Source: Tribonema minus (taxonomy: Eukaryota > Sar > Xanthophyceae > Tribonematales > Tribonemataceae). Taken from it: a stretch of DNA of 64,000 nt. A model generated the notes under the pieces. It did not search any database, was not told the origin of the DNA, and worked only from the letters and a program-made list of their open reading frames with translations. A program made the translations under genes and the position numbers. Within the stretch, counting starts at the first letter, position 1. Each line of letters begins with the position of its first letter. This document shows positions 11,263-22,444 of the stretch, piece by piece. The DNA lies in the NCBI GenBank assembly GCA_017506865.1, contig JAFCMP010000046.1:744001-808000 (forward strand). Reading direction: 5' to 3'.

Positions 11263-14200
11263 CTATGACATGTCCCACCGCCAGAGTATTGCATCATCAC
11301 AGCACACAAGGAGTGTTGAGCCGCTTGGTGAGAAGGCAGCCATACGCACAGTGTCCTTGCACTTGGGCGTGTACAAGGAGGCCACAGTCTTTGGCGGCAA
11401 GCTGTCCACATCCCACACATCCACACGGCCAGACTGCGCACGGACAGGACAAGAAAGCAGACAAATGCAAGGCGACATTCACCATTCCGGTCATCCACTG
11501 CTGCATTGCACTGCGTTGGATTTAAACATTGAAGCGTGCTGCAGACCACTGGTGACTCGAGCGATGCCTTGAAGTTCATGGCTGTCTGCAGTCAAGGCAT
11601 ATACGCTCAGCCCTGAAGGGCGCACATTGACAGCTGTGGGAAGCACCTGGCCGGCGAAATGCTAGTTCTATTGGCAGCAACAGCAGAAGTGATCAGCTCT
11701 TTGTCTCATGCCCTCATGGCATAGCTGATGGAAGTATTTGTTGCTTGTCAATCAGGAGCAGCACTCAATGGTCGTGTGTATTACTCGTGTGCTTGATGCA
11801 CTGTCACGCATTCAACCATTCTGGTTGCTACTTTCTCTCGCAGAGGGTCACCCAGGAGCAGGATGCCGAACGCAGCACACTGAAGTCAAGAGTTCAGTCT
11901 TGCTCCAACAGAGTGTCGCAATTGCACATTTGTGATGCCGACACCAGCACATGGGTCAATACTGCAGCACAGGACCGTTTTGAGTGGAATGACGCCAAAA
12001 GAAGTGGTGGAATAACGCCAGACAAACAGTGGTCCTACCCAGAGTGAGATTCCTCATTCTCACCGAGCTCCCCACTGCCATGAAATGCAGACCTGCGCTG
12101 AACCCAAATCGCATGAACCACAGTTCAGTGTCCAGCAGCGGGTACTGGTTGAGCACCATGACAGCATCCTTGCCCCTAGCAGGGTCTGGTCGCCAGAGCG
12201 TGAGGTCCACCACAGACTTGGACATGATGAGGCTGCCCACCCAACGTACGCAGTCAACATAGTTGTTGTGGACCTTGGCCGTTGAGAACAGAGGGAACTG
12301 CATGAACATAGACAAGGGAGATACATGCCTGAGGTGCTTGACATGCCAGGTTCAATACCGCCAATCACATGACAAGGCACACTCAGCGTGTTCATCAGCC
12401 AGGTAATATGGCAGTGCGCGCAATGCTGCAGCCTCAACTGCTTTTACTGAGGTGCTCAGAGTCATTGACCAGTGACAAAACCACTGACATCTTCAACAAA
12501 TCTAAGCCATGTATTACGCACGTCTTCACACTTGCAATTTGTGATGCTTTGCAGTGAGGCTGCTTGTGCCAAACAGCAAATGCTCCAAGCAGGTGATGCT
12601 TGGAGGGTAGCGGCACACGCATACGCACACACCACATAGGCTAGCATCGGCATAAATGCACCGCAGTATTGCTAATGCGTGGTGATGCAGCTACATGCAC
12701 AACAAACTTGAGGCACCTAAGAACACCACAAGGCGGGTATCGGAACCGATGCGGAAAACATGCTTCTAAGTTGACATTGGTGAACAAGTTTGACAACCAT
12801 GCACGTACCTGCTCATAGAGGGTCTTGAATGGCCTGCCATTGCCAGCATGTGGCCTGCTGTAGGATTCCCTCATAGCTGCCTGCATTTCCTCACTGTGCA
12901 GAGCCCAGACTTTGACTGTGTTATCCATGCCCCCGCTGAGAAACATGTCACCTGCGCGTGGGTGAAAAGCCAACACAAGAATGTAAAACTAGCACCTGCC
13001 TGCAACTTGACATATTCATCAGCAGGTTCAACATGTTGCCAGAGCACCAGTCTTTGCCTCTTCAAGTGCATGTGCAAGGGGACAGCCGTGACAATGGCCA
13101 CGTGATCACCTCACAGTGGTGAGGGCCGATTCATTGTAAAGACGCAAGCCTGTGGGCACAATTGACTCGAATTTTTGTAGTGGTGCTGCAGTCTGCTGCC
13201 ATGAGTGATGAATGGGTATTGAATCAAGTACTTAGCCCTGATGGGTAAGCTGGCATGTTATCATTAGGCGCTTGAACGTGTGCAATGTACAACTTGTGTG
13301 GTGTCAATGAAAATGCACCAGCTCAATGCACACGTAACAAACACCATGCATTCTTGCATGCTTTGAGCAACTAGCGGCTGACGGTGTGCACTGTGCAGCT
13401 TGATGAACGCTACTTGAGGTACAACATTGGCTTTACCAAGCCTACTAACCACATAAGTGATACTGTAGTCACCTTCACAGTGCCATTATGCGGATAAGAT
13501 GAAATAATCAAGTACTTGAGTACATGCTATCAGCACGAAGACCATTGAGCACATGATGTCACTAGCACCTGCTGCCCTGATGTCAATGCTGATGACCTCG
13601 TCTCTATGCCCACCGTCCCCCGCAAATATCGCAACACACACGTTTGTGCGCATATTCCAGAGACGTATACTCTCATCCTTGCTTGCTGATAGCAGAAGGC
13701 CTCCATCCACCTGTAATGGCACAGGGGGGAATCGACTGACAGTGTCAGGTGCATGCTGCCCACACACCTGACCACGGCACTTGAAGCTGGCACCACAACA
13801 CGCAAAAGCAAACTGAAACGCCTCATGGCTTCATATGCCAGCTGCAGAAGCATTGTTCAGGCAGTAGTGAATAAACCCAAAACTACAGCCATAGTGCACG
13901 CCTCACAATACACAAACGGCATCAAATTTATGTCTGCAGTGAGCTTTGGAACGCAATGGCTTATGTTCCCTGCATTGCATGCACAGGCCCAGCATAACAA
14001 CAGGCGGAACTCACTCCAACAGCAGACAACAGCGGACTTGGTGCTGCTTATCAGAAGCACAACAACCGGATATCATACGCATTGAAGAAACACACACGTT
14101 TGTGCGCATATTCCAGAGACGTATACTCTCATCCTTGCTTGCTGATAGCAGAAGGCCTCCATCCACCTGTAATGGCACAGGGGGGAATCGACTGACAGTG

Positions 14201-15542
14201 TCAGGTGCATGCTGCCCACACACCTGACCACGGCACTTGAAGCTGGCACCACAACACGCAAAAGCAAACTGAAACGCCTCATGGCTTCATATGCCAGCTG
14301 CAGAAGCATTGTTCAGGCAGTAGTGAATAAACCCAAAACTACAGCCATAGTGCACGCCTCACAATACACAAACGGCATCAAATTTATGTCTGCAGTGAGC
14401 TTTGGAACGCAATGGCTTATGTTCCCTGCATTGCATGCACAGGCCCAGCATAACAACAGGCGGAACTCACTCCAACAGCAGACAACAGCGGACTTGGTGC
14501 TGCTTATCAGAAGCACAACAACCGGATATCATACGCATTGAAGAAACTGCAAAATAATCAGCATACTCTTCAGACCCGAAGTGCTTACCGGGTGAAACTT
14601 CAATTCATTCACTGAATTGCCATGCCCAACCAAGGCAGCTGTCAGCCTGCGCTGGCGGCAAGAGATGATCTTGATGACCCCCCTCAATCCAGCTACTGCC
14701 AGCAGTGGAGCACCGTTGTCTTGCTCGTAGCTCCATGCACAGGCATAGAGTTCCTGTCAGGGCAGCAGCACACCTTCATAGTCTGTCATGGCTGGTTTTG
14801 GGCCTCAGTGCAGAAGCCAAACCTATGACCAGCAGCCATGTAAGGTGATATCAAGCACTTTTCAGACGACTTAACAACAAAGATTCAATGATTGATTTTT
14901 TTGCAGCCGCATGAAGTGGCATGCACTGCACTTCCATCATTTCAAAGCGGTCAGAATCAGAAGCGGACTTGCTCACGCACCTCTTCCGTATCCTCGTCTG
15001 AGTAACTTTGGACGACATCAATCGCCAATGAATTCTGCCCCCCCGCTTTTTCAGCTTCCGTGTTGCTGGCAGTCAGTGGCAGGCTCTCGTAGACTGTGGC
15101 CCGTGCACCACAAACTGTGGCAAAATAGCACTCATACTGTGAAAGGTAGGCAGAGAACATGCAAGCAGAGTCAATGGTGATATTGAGCACCAAAACAAGC
15201 CGCATATGATCTCATGGTGTGAAGACATGACGGATTTGCACAAGCACATCAGCTGCAACATCAACTTTATCGCCCCACCTGCGGAGCGACATCACACCAG
15301 GCTATGCAGTAGATCTTGTTTCTAGGCTCCTCCTCGACTCGCGCTGTGAATCGAAATCGATGTGTGTCGTCGATGCTGCCACGGCAGTCATGGTGCTTGT
15401 CGCCATTGCCATTGAGGGTGCACGAGGCGTCAAGTCCTTCGGTGCCGGACGACGACGATGATGAGTCTGAGGTGAGGTTGTGATCCTCTGGGTCGCTAGA
15501 AGACCGAGATGTATCAATTGCCTGAGGCGCAGCAATGACCAT
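11263..15542 (-). CDS. EED: Polycomb protein EED/ESC/FIE homologue (PRC2 WD40 subunit)
   Basis: Seven exons (15542-15279, 15136-14981, 14753-14589, 13710-13569, 12951-12809, 12297-12064, 11433-11263) give 424 residues, all phases consistent. After an acidic Ser-rich N terminus, a seven-bladed WD40 propeller follows the EED order: YFATVCGARATVYES, ELYACAWSYEQ, PLLAVAGLRGVIKII, LVGHGNSVNELKFHP, LLLSASKDESIRLWN, GHRDEVISID, MFLSGGMDNTVKVW, NNYVDCVRWVGSLIMSKS, LLDTELWFMRFGF, GRVDVWDVDS, TLLVCCDDAILWRWD. These are EED-specific rather than generic WD signatures. The Phe of YFATVG, the Tyr of LYACAW and the Trp of ELWF correspond to aromatic-cage residues that bind H3K27me3 in animal EED, where the residue after that Trp is Tyr; here it is Phe. 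EED stimulates the EZH2-type methyltransferase in PRC2. The exon 4/5 junction (RAA|G|DMF) is the least certain; in-frame sequence upstream of the exon 5 acceptor also resembles FHPRAGD. Confidence 0.93.
13633..14544. repeat. Exact 456-bp direct tandem duplication inside EED
   Basis: The segment 13633-14088 is repeated at 14089-14544 with period 456 and no difference seen on reading both copies. On the minus strand each copy starts in intron 3 and ends inside exon 4, so the gene-proximal copy (14089-14544) carries only the first part of exon 4 (up to the codons for MRTNVC) without its 3' half or donor. The true exon 4 is completed at 13710-13569. Confidence 0.93.
14089..14166 (-). pseudogene. 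Truncated duplicate of EED exon 4 (pseudo-exon)
   Basis: Within the tandem duplication, the splice acceptor and first 25 codons of exon 4 (VDGGLLLSASKDESIRLWNM and on) are copied at 14166 downwards, but the copy breaks off at the repeat junction. Read-through from there meets a stop at 14011-14013. Inclusion in mRNA would truncate EED at roughly half length, so normal expression requires skipping it. Confidence 0.8.
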
Positions 15543-15773
15543 CTACGAGCACCTGCTTCGCCAGTGTAAGGTTGCGGATTTTCGTCCGGATTTCAGACGC
15601 GCCAAAACCGCTTTGAACTACTTCAATTTTTCCTTCATATGTTCTCCTTTCCATAGCGGCGTGTACTTTTTAATAATTTTCGCTCAGGGCGCGAAAAAGC
15701 CCAGATGATTGGCATCTAGCTGTAAGGAATCTACATGTCGTATGACAGTCTGAAAGTGTCGCAACGACTACAC
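15543..15773. other. EED upstream region
   Basis: About 230 bp between the EED start codon and the 3' end of the retroelement open frame. It includes an AT-rich stretch with TTTTTAATAATTTTC near 15666-15680. If the retroelement inserted here it may have displaced the original EED promoter. Confidence 0.35.
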
Positions 15774-18522
15774 TCAAACGCCGCCGCCGCCAAATGGCAT
15801 CTCGGGGTCCTCCCCTACGTCCTCCTCCATGTGCCCCCCCCCCCTGGATTCTGCCATGTGTGTCATGACACGGCCAGAGTACGCCATGTGGAGCGCTGCC
15901 GACAGTGCCGAGCGTAAGCGCGCCAGGGCGATGCCCTTGAGAGCTTTAGGGCGCGCTCCTCCGGGCACTGACATCCTGCTGGCATACTCCGTCGCCACAG
16001 CCTCCAGCAGCTTCCGCCCCTGCTCCCCGATGCTGCCAAATGACCCTATTGCCAAAGTGGCAAGTTTGTAGCAATTCTGATCATAATGACCAGAATAGTG
16101 GGTAGTCTTGGCAGCCTCTTGGTCCCGGCAGCATCGCTCGGGGTCTGCTGCAGTCTTCGCCGCCCGCGACGCCACCTGTGCCTCGAAGCAGGTAACGTCC
16201 ACCATGAGCGGTAGGTGGCGTGTCGGGTCGTCGTAGCTGGTCACCGGGAAGGCGTCGGCAGGCAGCGCGATGTCCATCCTGCGACTCCCCGGCGGCCCGG
16301 CGGACCCCAGAAACGGCGTGTAGTCCTCGTCCACCAGTCCCGTTTTGAGGTATTGCCGCAGGATGCGCTGCGTGGCCCTCTTGACGCTATTGTGGACGAT
16401 GGTGTCGTGCGCCTTGACGCGTGGCGCTTGACACAGCCGTGCATGCAGGGTGCCACCCGGCGACTTCCCGCACAGCTTGCAGCCTGCCGTCTGCTCCTCT
16501 ACTCCGATGGCGCGTTTGACGGCCAGCTGCCAGGATAGGCCATCGAACGAAGCCGTTGTGGAGTACATGGGCTCGTTGAGGAATGCCATGCCGAACGAGT
16601 GCATGTGGCGCTGCGACCGGAATCGAGCAAGTGCTTGCGTGCGTTGCGTGCCCTGCGGCAGCTGTTGCAGGTCCGCCTCCACCTTATCTGCAAGCTCGGT
16701 AGCGACGGCATCTGCAAGCGCACTCTGATTGGGGCGCTTCAGGCTACACTGCAACTGCAGAGCACTGGCGTCAAGTATGCAAGCAGCATCCGCACCAGTG
16801 CCACCGCCTGCTGTCGGCCGCAGCGGCGGCTGCTGCGTAGGTGGTTGCTGCTGCAGTGGCGTTAGCGCTGGTGGCAGTATATGTTCCAGCTTGTCACCTG
16901 TTGCTGCACGTAGAGATGTGGCAGCTGTGGCGATCGTCCGCATGAGGGGCAGGCGCGCCACCTCTGCTGCTGCTGCGCCTTGTAGCATTGCTGGTGTGGA
17001 ACGCAGCGCCTGCATTGACGGCTGCCGCTGCTGCGTGCGCTGGTGCTGCAGCTGCGCCGCCTGCCGTTGCTGCTGCTGCCAGTGGTGTTGCTGCTGCCGC
17101 AGGTGTTGGTGCAGCACCTGCTGCATTGGTCGCTGCCACCGCCATTGCCGCTGTCGCAGCCGGCACGGTTGCGGCGCCGCCTGCCGACGCTGTTGCAGGA
17201 GCTGCAGCAGCCCTTAGGCTAGTAGGGCCTGTAGCAGCTGTGTTGCCTATGCCCGCAGCCGCTGCTGTTGATGCTGCAGTTAGTGATGCCGCCGAGGCCA
17301 CTTGAGGTGCAACATGTGCTGTTGCTGCTGCAGCAGCCTCTGATGCTGGAGCAGCTGCTGCTGCCGCCGCTGCTGCTGCCGCCGGAGTAGTTGCGCCGTG
17401 CGCCGCCGCTGCTGCTGCTGCCGCTGGTGCCGCCTGTGCTGCCGCCGCGGCCCCTGATCCAGCGGCAGCTGCGTCGTGTGTTGGCGTAATGGCTGCGCCA
17501 TAAGCGCGGCCAGCCGCTGATGCAGTTGCCGCTGCCGGAGCGGTCGCGCCTCCACTGGCAACCGCCGCTGCCGCTGTAACAGTTGCCGCTGCTGATGCTG
17601 CTGGTGCTGGTGCTGCTGCCGCTGCTGCCGGTGCCGCTTGTGTTGCCGCATCCTCAGCAGCGTTGTCTGCAGCCGCTTGAGGAGCCGCCTGCTGCAGCAC
17701 CCCCGCCCATCCAGAGAGTGCTGGTTGCAGCGCTTGCAACGTGCCCGCCACATACGCAGCATCAGCGATGTCGCAGGCGCTGGTAATGCCAAGGCCGCCA
17801 TGCCGTGTTGGGAGTCGCGCTTGCTGTAAGGCTGGGCCGTGCGCTGCCAGATGGAAGTGGGCCCCACTTTGCTCAAACTGGCGCCAGGTCTGGCCTGGTG
17901 GCTGCAGGCCCATTGAGTGCTCAAGCACCCACTGCGTGACCCGATCCCACTCCTTGGCGGCTGGCGCTGTCTGCGTAGTGGGAATGGTGCGCAGGCAGTA
18001 CGTCATGCGAGGCACCACGCAGTAGCGCAGTAACCTGAACATAGCCCTCGGAGATGTCAGGCGCGCGCATCGCTCTGCAAATCGAGCCCCTGCCCCGCCT
18101 GCACCCGCTTCCCTGCGCAGCCATGCGTCCACAAAGCTGCTGTGGCCCACCGGCACTCCCAGCAACACAGCTCCACGGTTCTGATTTTCATCTGTATCCC
18201 CCACTAGCTGAACGCCCAGCTGCTGCAGCAGTTGCCGCTCGTGGTCTGTCACCACATGCCCCCTGCCAGGCAGTGCGCGTGACTTGGTGAGGTTTAGCTC
18301 CAGCCCCACCTCCGCAAAGTGTTGTTAAAGCTGCGCAACCGCCTGTATGTCATCCTGAGTCAGCGTGCAAGCACCTGTTCGGACGTTGGCATCGTCCATG
18401 CGGCGTGTACTACTTGCATGGGAATGTGCCAGGTATTCCATGATTGCATGCAACGCAACGATACAAGCTGAAGTGATGATATGACACACGTGAGTAAGAT
18501 GGACACGCGCAGGGTGCACCAT
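15774..18522 (-). mobile_element. Decayed non-LTR retrotransposon, RT plus restriction-like endonuclease
   Basis: On the minus strand, reading starts in the C-terminal half of a reverse transcriptase: MDDANV (RT catalytic DD box) near 18395, then a stop at 18325-18327, then QHFAEVGLELNLTKSR and LLGVPVGHSSF (thumb), MFRLLRYCVVPRMTYCLRT and RLPTRHGGLGI. A very long Ala-rich tract (GCT/GCA repeats, about 16960-17700) follows. The frame must then shift between about 17126 and 17000, after which GCKLCGKSPGGTLHARLC forms a CX2CX8HX3C zinc knuckle and RRMDIAL with LMVDVTC forms the PD-(D/E)XK-like endonuclease, ending at 15774. RT, zinc knuckle, then restriction-like endonuclease is the order of R2/CRE-type elements. 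One stop, one frameshift and the missing 5' RT indicate a dead, 5'-truncated copy. Target-site duplications were not recognised. Confidence 0.8.
16960..17700. repeat. Imperfect (GCT/GCA)n trinucleotide tract
   Basis: Long run of GCT, GCA, GCC and GCG triplets inside the retroelement. It reads as poly-Ala in one frame and as Gln/Leu/Cys-rich sequence in the others, which is why several unrelated long open frames appear here on both strands. Confidence 0.85.
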
Positions 18523-19035
18523 GTGGTAGCATCCAGGTCAGGAGCAACACTGCTAAATCTAGAGACACTCTGCACCATTGGCAAAGAGTGCGGAACAAAT
18601 GCATCATATGGCAATGCCATCACAGCAGTAACATGCTGAGTCATGGAACATGGGACTGTGCTGCACACTTGCCATCAGTGCCACACTTCGTGACGGACTC
18701 ATACGTGAAATCCATTACAACACAGCTAGCTTAACACGATTCATGAATGTCTACAGCAGCTCCTGCACCAGCGTACTGTGCTCCAGATGTCAAAGCAGCA
18801 TTCAATCCAAAGTCAAACATCCTGTCATCACCACCAAGCCAGAGCCCAGATCGCACAGTAGACATCGGTGTTGCAGTTGATCAATAGGGCCAGACATGCC
18901 ATCATCATCACCAGCCAGGGCTCCTGCATCCAGCGGCAACATCGCTGGGCCGCCGCGACCGCACCCTATGCCGCATCTGCCACAGTGGCTACATCAGCTG
19001 TCTTGCCCAGGCCAATGATACGCACGGGACTGCCT
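18523..19035. other. Intergenic, nothing identified
   Basis: 513 bp between the retroelement remnant and the putative exon ending at 19036. Only short open frames; no repeat or RNA gene recognised. Confidence 0.3.
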
Positions 19036-19189
19036 TTAAGCACTGCCTCGCAATCTGCTGTCAGCCCATACGCTACTGATGAGCTCAGCAAAAGCTTGTG
19101 GCAAGCGTAGAACATCCTCTGCAGTTGCTAGTGTTTTGAGTGTGAGCTCACTCAGGTTTAACTCAATGCGACAGACATACTCAGGCGAG
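19036..19189 (-). CDS. Putative last exon of an unidentified gene
   Basis: From a CAG acceptor at 19190-19192, an open exon of 154 bp ends in TAA at 19036-19038. It includes YVCRIELNLSELTLKTLATA, DVLRLPQAFAELISSVWADS and ends SRLRGSA. The periodic Leu/Ala pattern looks like amphipathic helix and unlike random sequence. Upstream candidates on the same strand (around 19215-19375 and 19630-19790, for example ELVVLAVQNTGNTKKPTQLT) could be further exons, but I could not join them with confident splice sites. The family is unknown. The gene would lie head to head with PER1. Confidence 0.35.
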
Positions 19190-19848
19190 CTGCACTGCTG
19201 CATGTTTCAACGTCAACTACTGGTCCTCCCCACAGGTGCCGCCACCAGCATGTGTTCAAGCTTGCCCGTGCTTCGAAGGGCGCTGCCTGCTGCAATTGTC
19301 TTCATCATCACTGCAGCACCATTGTCAGCTGTCCCCCGTCCCAGCCTGCTCCCGAAAGGCCATCGTGCTGCAGCTTTGGCACGATACAAATGTCACTGCA
19401 CGGTGCTACCTGCAAAGTGCCTCTGAACCCACACGCATTTCTCTGCTGCCAAACAAAAGAACATTCTGCTGTTCTTTGCTCCTGCCCTGCCCCGGCCTTC
19501 AGACAAAATACGTCGCGGCTTTACCAGGATAATCTGGTGCTTCGCTGCTGCGTCCTGATCCAGCAGACGCGCTGTACTCTCTTGCCTATAGTAGGGCATG
19601 TACTGAGGTCTTCTTTATTTGGCGCACACAGGTGCTCCATTTTTTGATGTGAGATTTCGCCACCAGGGTCAATTGCGTTGGCTTCTTTGTGTTGCCTGTA
19701 TTCTGCACTGCCAGCACCACAAGTTCCCCAGCTGCTGCAACGCTGGCTGCGGGCTGTAGCTCTCTGAGACAAAGTAACGGATGTGAAGTTTTTTGGTTTT
19801 TCCTTCAACTCATCCTAGAGCTCGCTAGACGCTCGCTCACAACGCAGC
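19190..19848. other. Region upstream of PER1, possible minus-strand exons
   Basis: 659 bp. The last part must hold the PER1 leader and promoter. Minus-strand open stretches here may belong to the gene whose last exon is proposed at 19036-19189; no complete model could be built. Confidence 0.25.
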
Positions 19849-20412
19849 ATGAGGCACCGGTGCCTGAGTGACGTTATGGTGGTTTTGGTGGCGGCAGCAG
19901 CTTTAGTGCAGTCCAATGCCTCGGAGGGGGACAGGAGCGATGAATTCAGGAGCTGTGTTGCTGGATGCCACAGAGCCAAGTGCAGAAGCAGGAACGAGCC
20001 CCTACCCATGCATCTGCGGCTGCTGCGGTGGGACTGCCTGGGCGATTGCAGGTACACTTGCATGCACAAGCAGACTCGTCGTCGCAAAGCTGATGGTCTG
20101 CCCCCTGTCAAGTACTACGGCAAGTGGCCATTCAAACGGGTGTGGGGCGTGCAGGAGTTGCTGGCAAGCGTGTTTGCAGCTGCGAACCTGGCACCACATG
20201 TATACTATCTGTGCAAACCACCGTGGCCCCTTTCGCACTTCATGTGCACAACTCTGCAAGGATACAGTTTGCTCGGGGTCAATGCATGGGCTTGGGCGAC
20301 TATCTTTCACGCAAGGGATACCAGGTTCACTGAGAGAGCAGACTACTTTTCTGCAATGCTGGCCATCACCTATCTCTTGTGGATAGTGGTCATGCGATTA
20401 TGTGGACAACAA

Positions 20413-20456
<44 letters not shown>

Positions 20457-20880
20457 ACAACAACAGCAGCAGCAGCAGATCGCCATGCAGGAGGGAACAA
20501 GGGTAGCGCTAGGTCTTATTGCCCTCATGTTGGTGAGTTTCTACTGCATACACGTTGTCAGCATGCTTCAGCACTTTGATTATGGCTACAACATGAAGGT
20601 TGGTATCGCCATCGCCGTGGTCAACGCAGTGGGCTGGGGCTGGTACATGTATACAATTCGCAGGCGCCCATATGCAAAGGGCATGGCTTATGTCTTCTGT
20701 CTGCTCAATGGAGCTGTAGTGCTAGAGGTGTTTGACTTTCCGCCAGTTTGGCAGCTGTTGGATGCTCACGCTACATGGCACTTGGTGACAGCTCCGCTTG
20801 GGTACCTTTGGTACCAGTATTTGATAGCGGATGTACACTTTGATGCTGGCAGAGCACCGCAGCATTTCAAGCAAGGCTAA
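19849..20880 (+). CDS. PGAP3: PER1/PGAP3 family GPI-anchor remodelling protein
   Basis: A single uninterrupted exon of 343 residues, exceptional beside its intron-rich neighbours. Residues 1-25 form a signal peptide (MVVLVAAAALVQSNA). A Cys-rich lumenal segment follows (CVAGCHRAKC, WDCLGDCRYTCM), then VKYYGKWPFKRVWGVQELLA, the PER1 hallmark YGKWPFxRxxGxQE. Then come NAWAWATIFHARD and TERADYFSAML, and finally LEVFDFPPVWQLLDAHATWH; these carry the conserved His/Asp residues of the CREST hydrolase superfamily. Several membrane spans are visible (about 113-130, 165-182, 220-238, 244-262, 272-285, 301-320). PER1/PGAP3 removes the sn-2 acyl chain from GPI anchors in the ER/Golgi. A poly-Gln run encoded mostly by CAG (20413-20480) sits in a loop between membrane segments. 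Absence of introns may reflect retroposition, but no poly-A tract was noted. Confidence 0.92.
20413..20480 (+). repeat. CAG/CAA microsatellite encoding poly-Gln in PER1
   Basis: About 23 consecutive CAG/CAA codons after the first His-Gln of the loop. CAA interruptions lie mainly in the middle. The tract is in frame and does not disrupt the flanking transmembrane helices. Confidence 0.9.
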
Positions 20881-22375
20881 GGTGGCGTTTAATCAATTCA
20901 CATAGTATATCTCCAGCTATCTTGCTTGGTGTCCCTGCTCCGATGCCCGCAATGCTCGCTTTGACAATCAGATGCTTGATTGAGTGGACATGAGACTGCT
21001 GAGACGTTTAATAGAGGCTGCTTTTGTCATGAGTAGGTGGACCCTGTGGTGATCAAGTCGCGTTGCAACCTGCAGCAGGCTCATGCAGCATGTTTCCAGA
21101 TGTGCCATTGAAGAAACCACATGTGACAACTCTTGTATGCCAGTCATCACTGGAATTGGTCATTTGTGTGTGTGTATTCATAAATATCTGATGCATGTCG
21201 CCTTCACAAGCCAGCATTGCCGACTATACCTGGACAAAGTACAGTAACGGGCGCAGGCCGCAGGAAGCAAGGTCTATGACCATGGATGCATCGTCTACAG
21301 ACATGCACCCAATGTACGCACAAGTACCAGCACAGAGGATACCAGCACAGAGGAATCATGCGATATTAACCTGTGCCAAAATAGAGTCCTTAACCTCCTG
21401 TGACGCACACTGGCATGCACAAGAATGTAAGCTGAATTGTAGCTCAATAGCACCGCATGAGCTAAATGGTGCATACCACGACTGCAGCAATGGGATAGCT
21501 GTGCTTTTGATGAACTAAGTCTCTCTGTCGAAGGCACGAAAAGCCCAGACTGTGGATGTTCAGCTTGTTGCGAGAATCATTGCATCTGGTATAAATTGAA
21601 TGAAAAACGAACCTAAAAGATCGTTGAGCTCTAGGTGACAAGGGGTGGTTAGCCGCAAGTGCCTTCCACCAACAATCATGGTCGCCGCTGCTGCAGTCAT
21701 TGAATATTGTTTCAATGCAATTGACAATCACTTGTCAACGACATCGCCAAGTGGCATCCCTCCCCCCTCAGGCACCTGTACCATGCTCGCCGTACAGGCA
21801 TTTGCACTTACACCCCCCTGCAATCTTGACGACAGTGCAGTAAAGCTCTTGTCCCCGATGGGGGATGGGGGCAAGCGTGTGGGCCCCGGGCGCCCATGCG
21901 TACATTCCCAATCAATGCAGATATGCCACAATTAAAGTGAGGTACACTCTCCAATGGTACGACTGCGCTTGTTGTGCCCTTTCCCGTGCACATTGCCCCC
22001 TCTGCCCAATGCACACACACAATTACCACACCAGAGCTTTTCAAAGAAGTATTGGTTTCTCAAATGTATTCACTCTTCCATTTTCAGGCTTGAGTCATCA
22101 TTGCAATCCTACCCTCCAAGCCAGCATGACATCTCATGTAAGCAGTGTAACACATCAGATGCAGGGCATGAGCCAAGCTCGTGTACAAGTCGAAGAACGC
22201 TGTGTCATCATGTACAAGCTCCACCAGCTGTGCCATTGTGTACGGCGCACAACAGAACCCGCACAGCTTCGTGTCTGTACTACTGAGGCACAACTCACAT
22301 CACGCATGCAGCTGCAGAGGCCAAAGCTGCAGTTGATCACAATTGACACAAACAGTGACATCCATGAACCTGACC
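20881..22375. other. Long intergenic region with one dispersed-repeat copy
   Basis: About 1.5 kb downstream of PER1. No gene model could be supported. It holds one copy of a dispersed repeat at 21619-21675 and a short local duplication, ATACCAGCACAGAGGA, near 21326-21352. Confidence 0.4.
21619..21675. repeat. Dispersed repeat, copy 1
   Basis: The stretch from ATCGTTGAGCTCTAGGTGAC through GTTAGCCGCAAGTGCCTTCC to ACCAACAAT matches 40189-40245 with only a few substitutions. The two copies lie about 18.6 kb apart in otherwise unrelated sequence. Identity unknown: SINE fragment, small RNA gene or transposon end are all possible. Confidence 0.8.
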
Positions 22376-22444
22376 CTACACCTTGTCCAGAGACATCGTC
22401 GTGACGATGTCCACAAAACCATCAGGGCCGTTGAAAAAGATTAC
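22376..22444 (-). CDS. Orphan putative terminal exon
   Basis: After a TGCAG acceptor at 22445-22449, 69 bp encode VIFFNGPDGFVDIVTTMSLD plus two residues and stop at 22376-22378. The reading is hydrophobic and ordered, not low complexity, and resembles a real C terminus. U2AF, the nearest upstream minus-strand gene, already has its own stop at 23075-23077, so this belongs either to a small gene with unrecognised exons in 22445-23074 or to an alternative transcript. No family is recognised. Confidence 0.25.
   Translation of the reverse strand, partial: VIFFNGPDGFVDIVTTMSLDKV

Noticed and set aside
12952-12976. Upstream extension of EED exon 5 reading VLAFHPRAGD
   Set aside because: Attractive because WD repeats often have FHP here, but no acceptor is placed to join it to exon 4 without duplicating the EVISID strand.
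16729-17305. Long + strand open frames (Cys-rich and Ala-rich) across the GCT/GCA tract
   Set aside because: They are antisense or shifted readings of the retroelement's triplet repeat, which is open in most frames; no domain or start context supports them.
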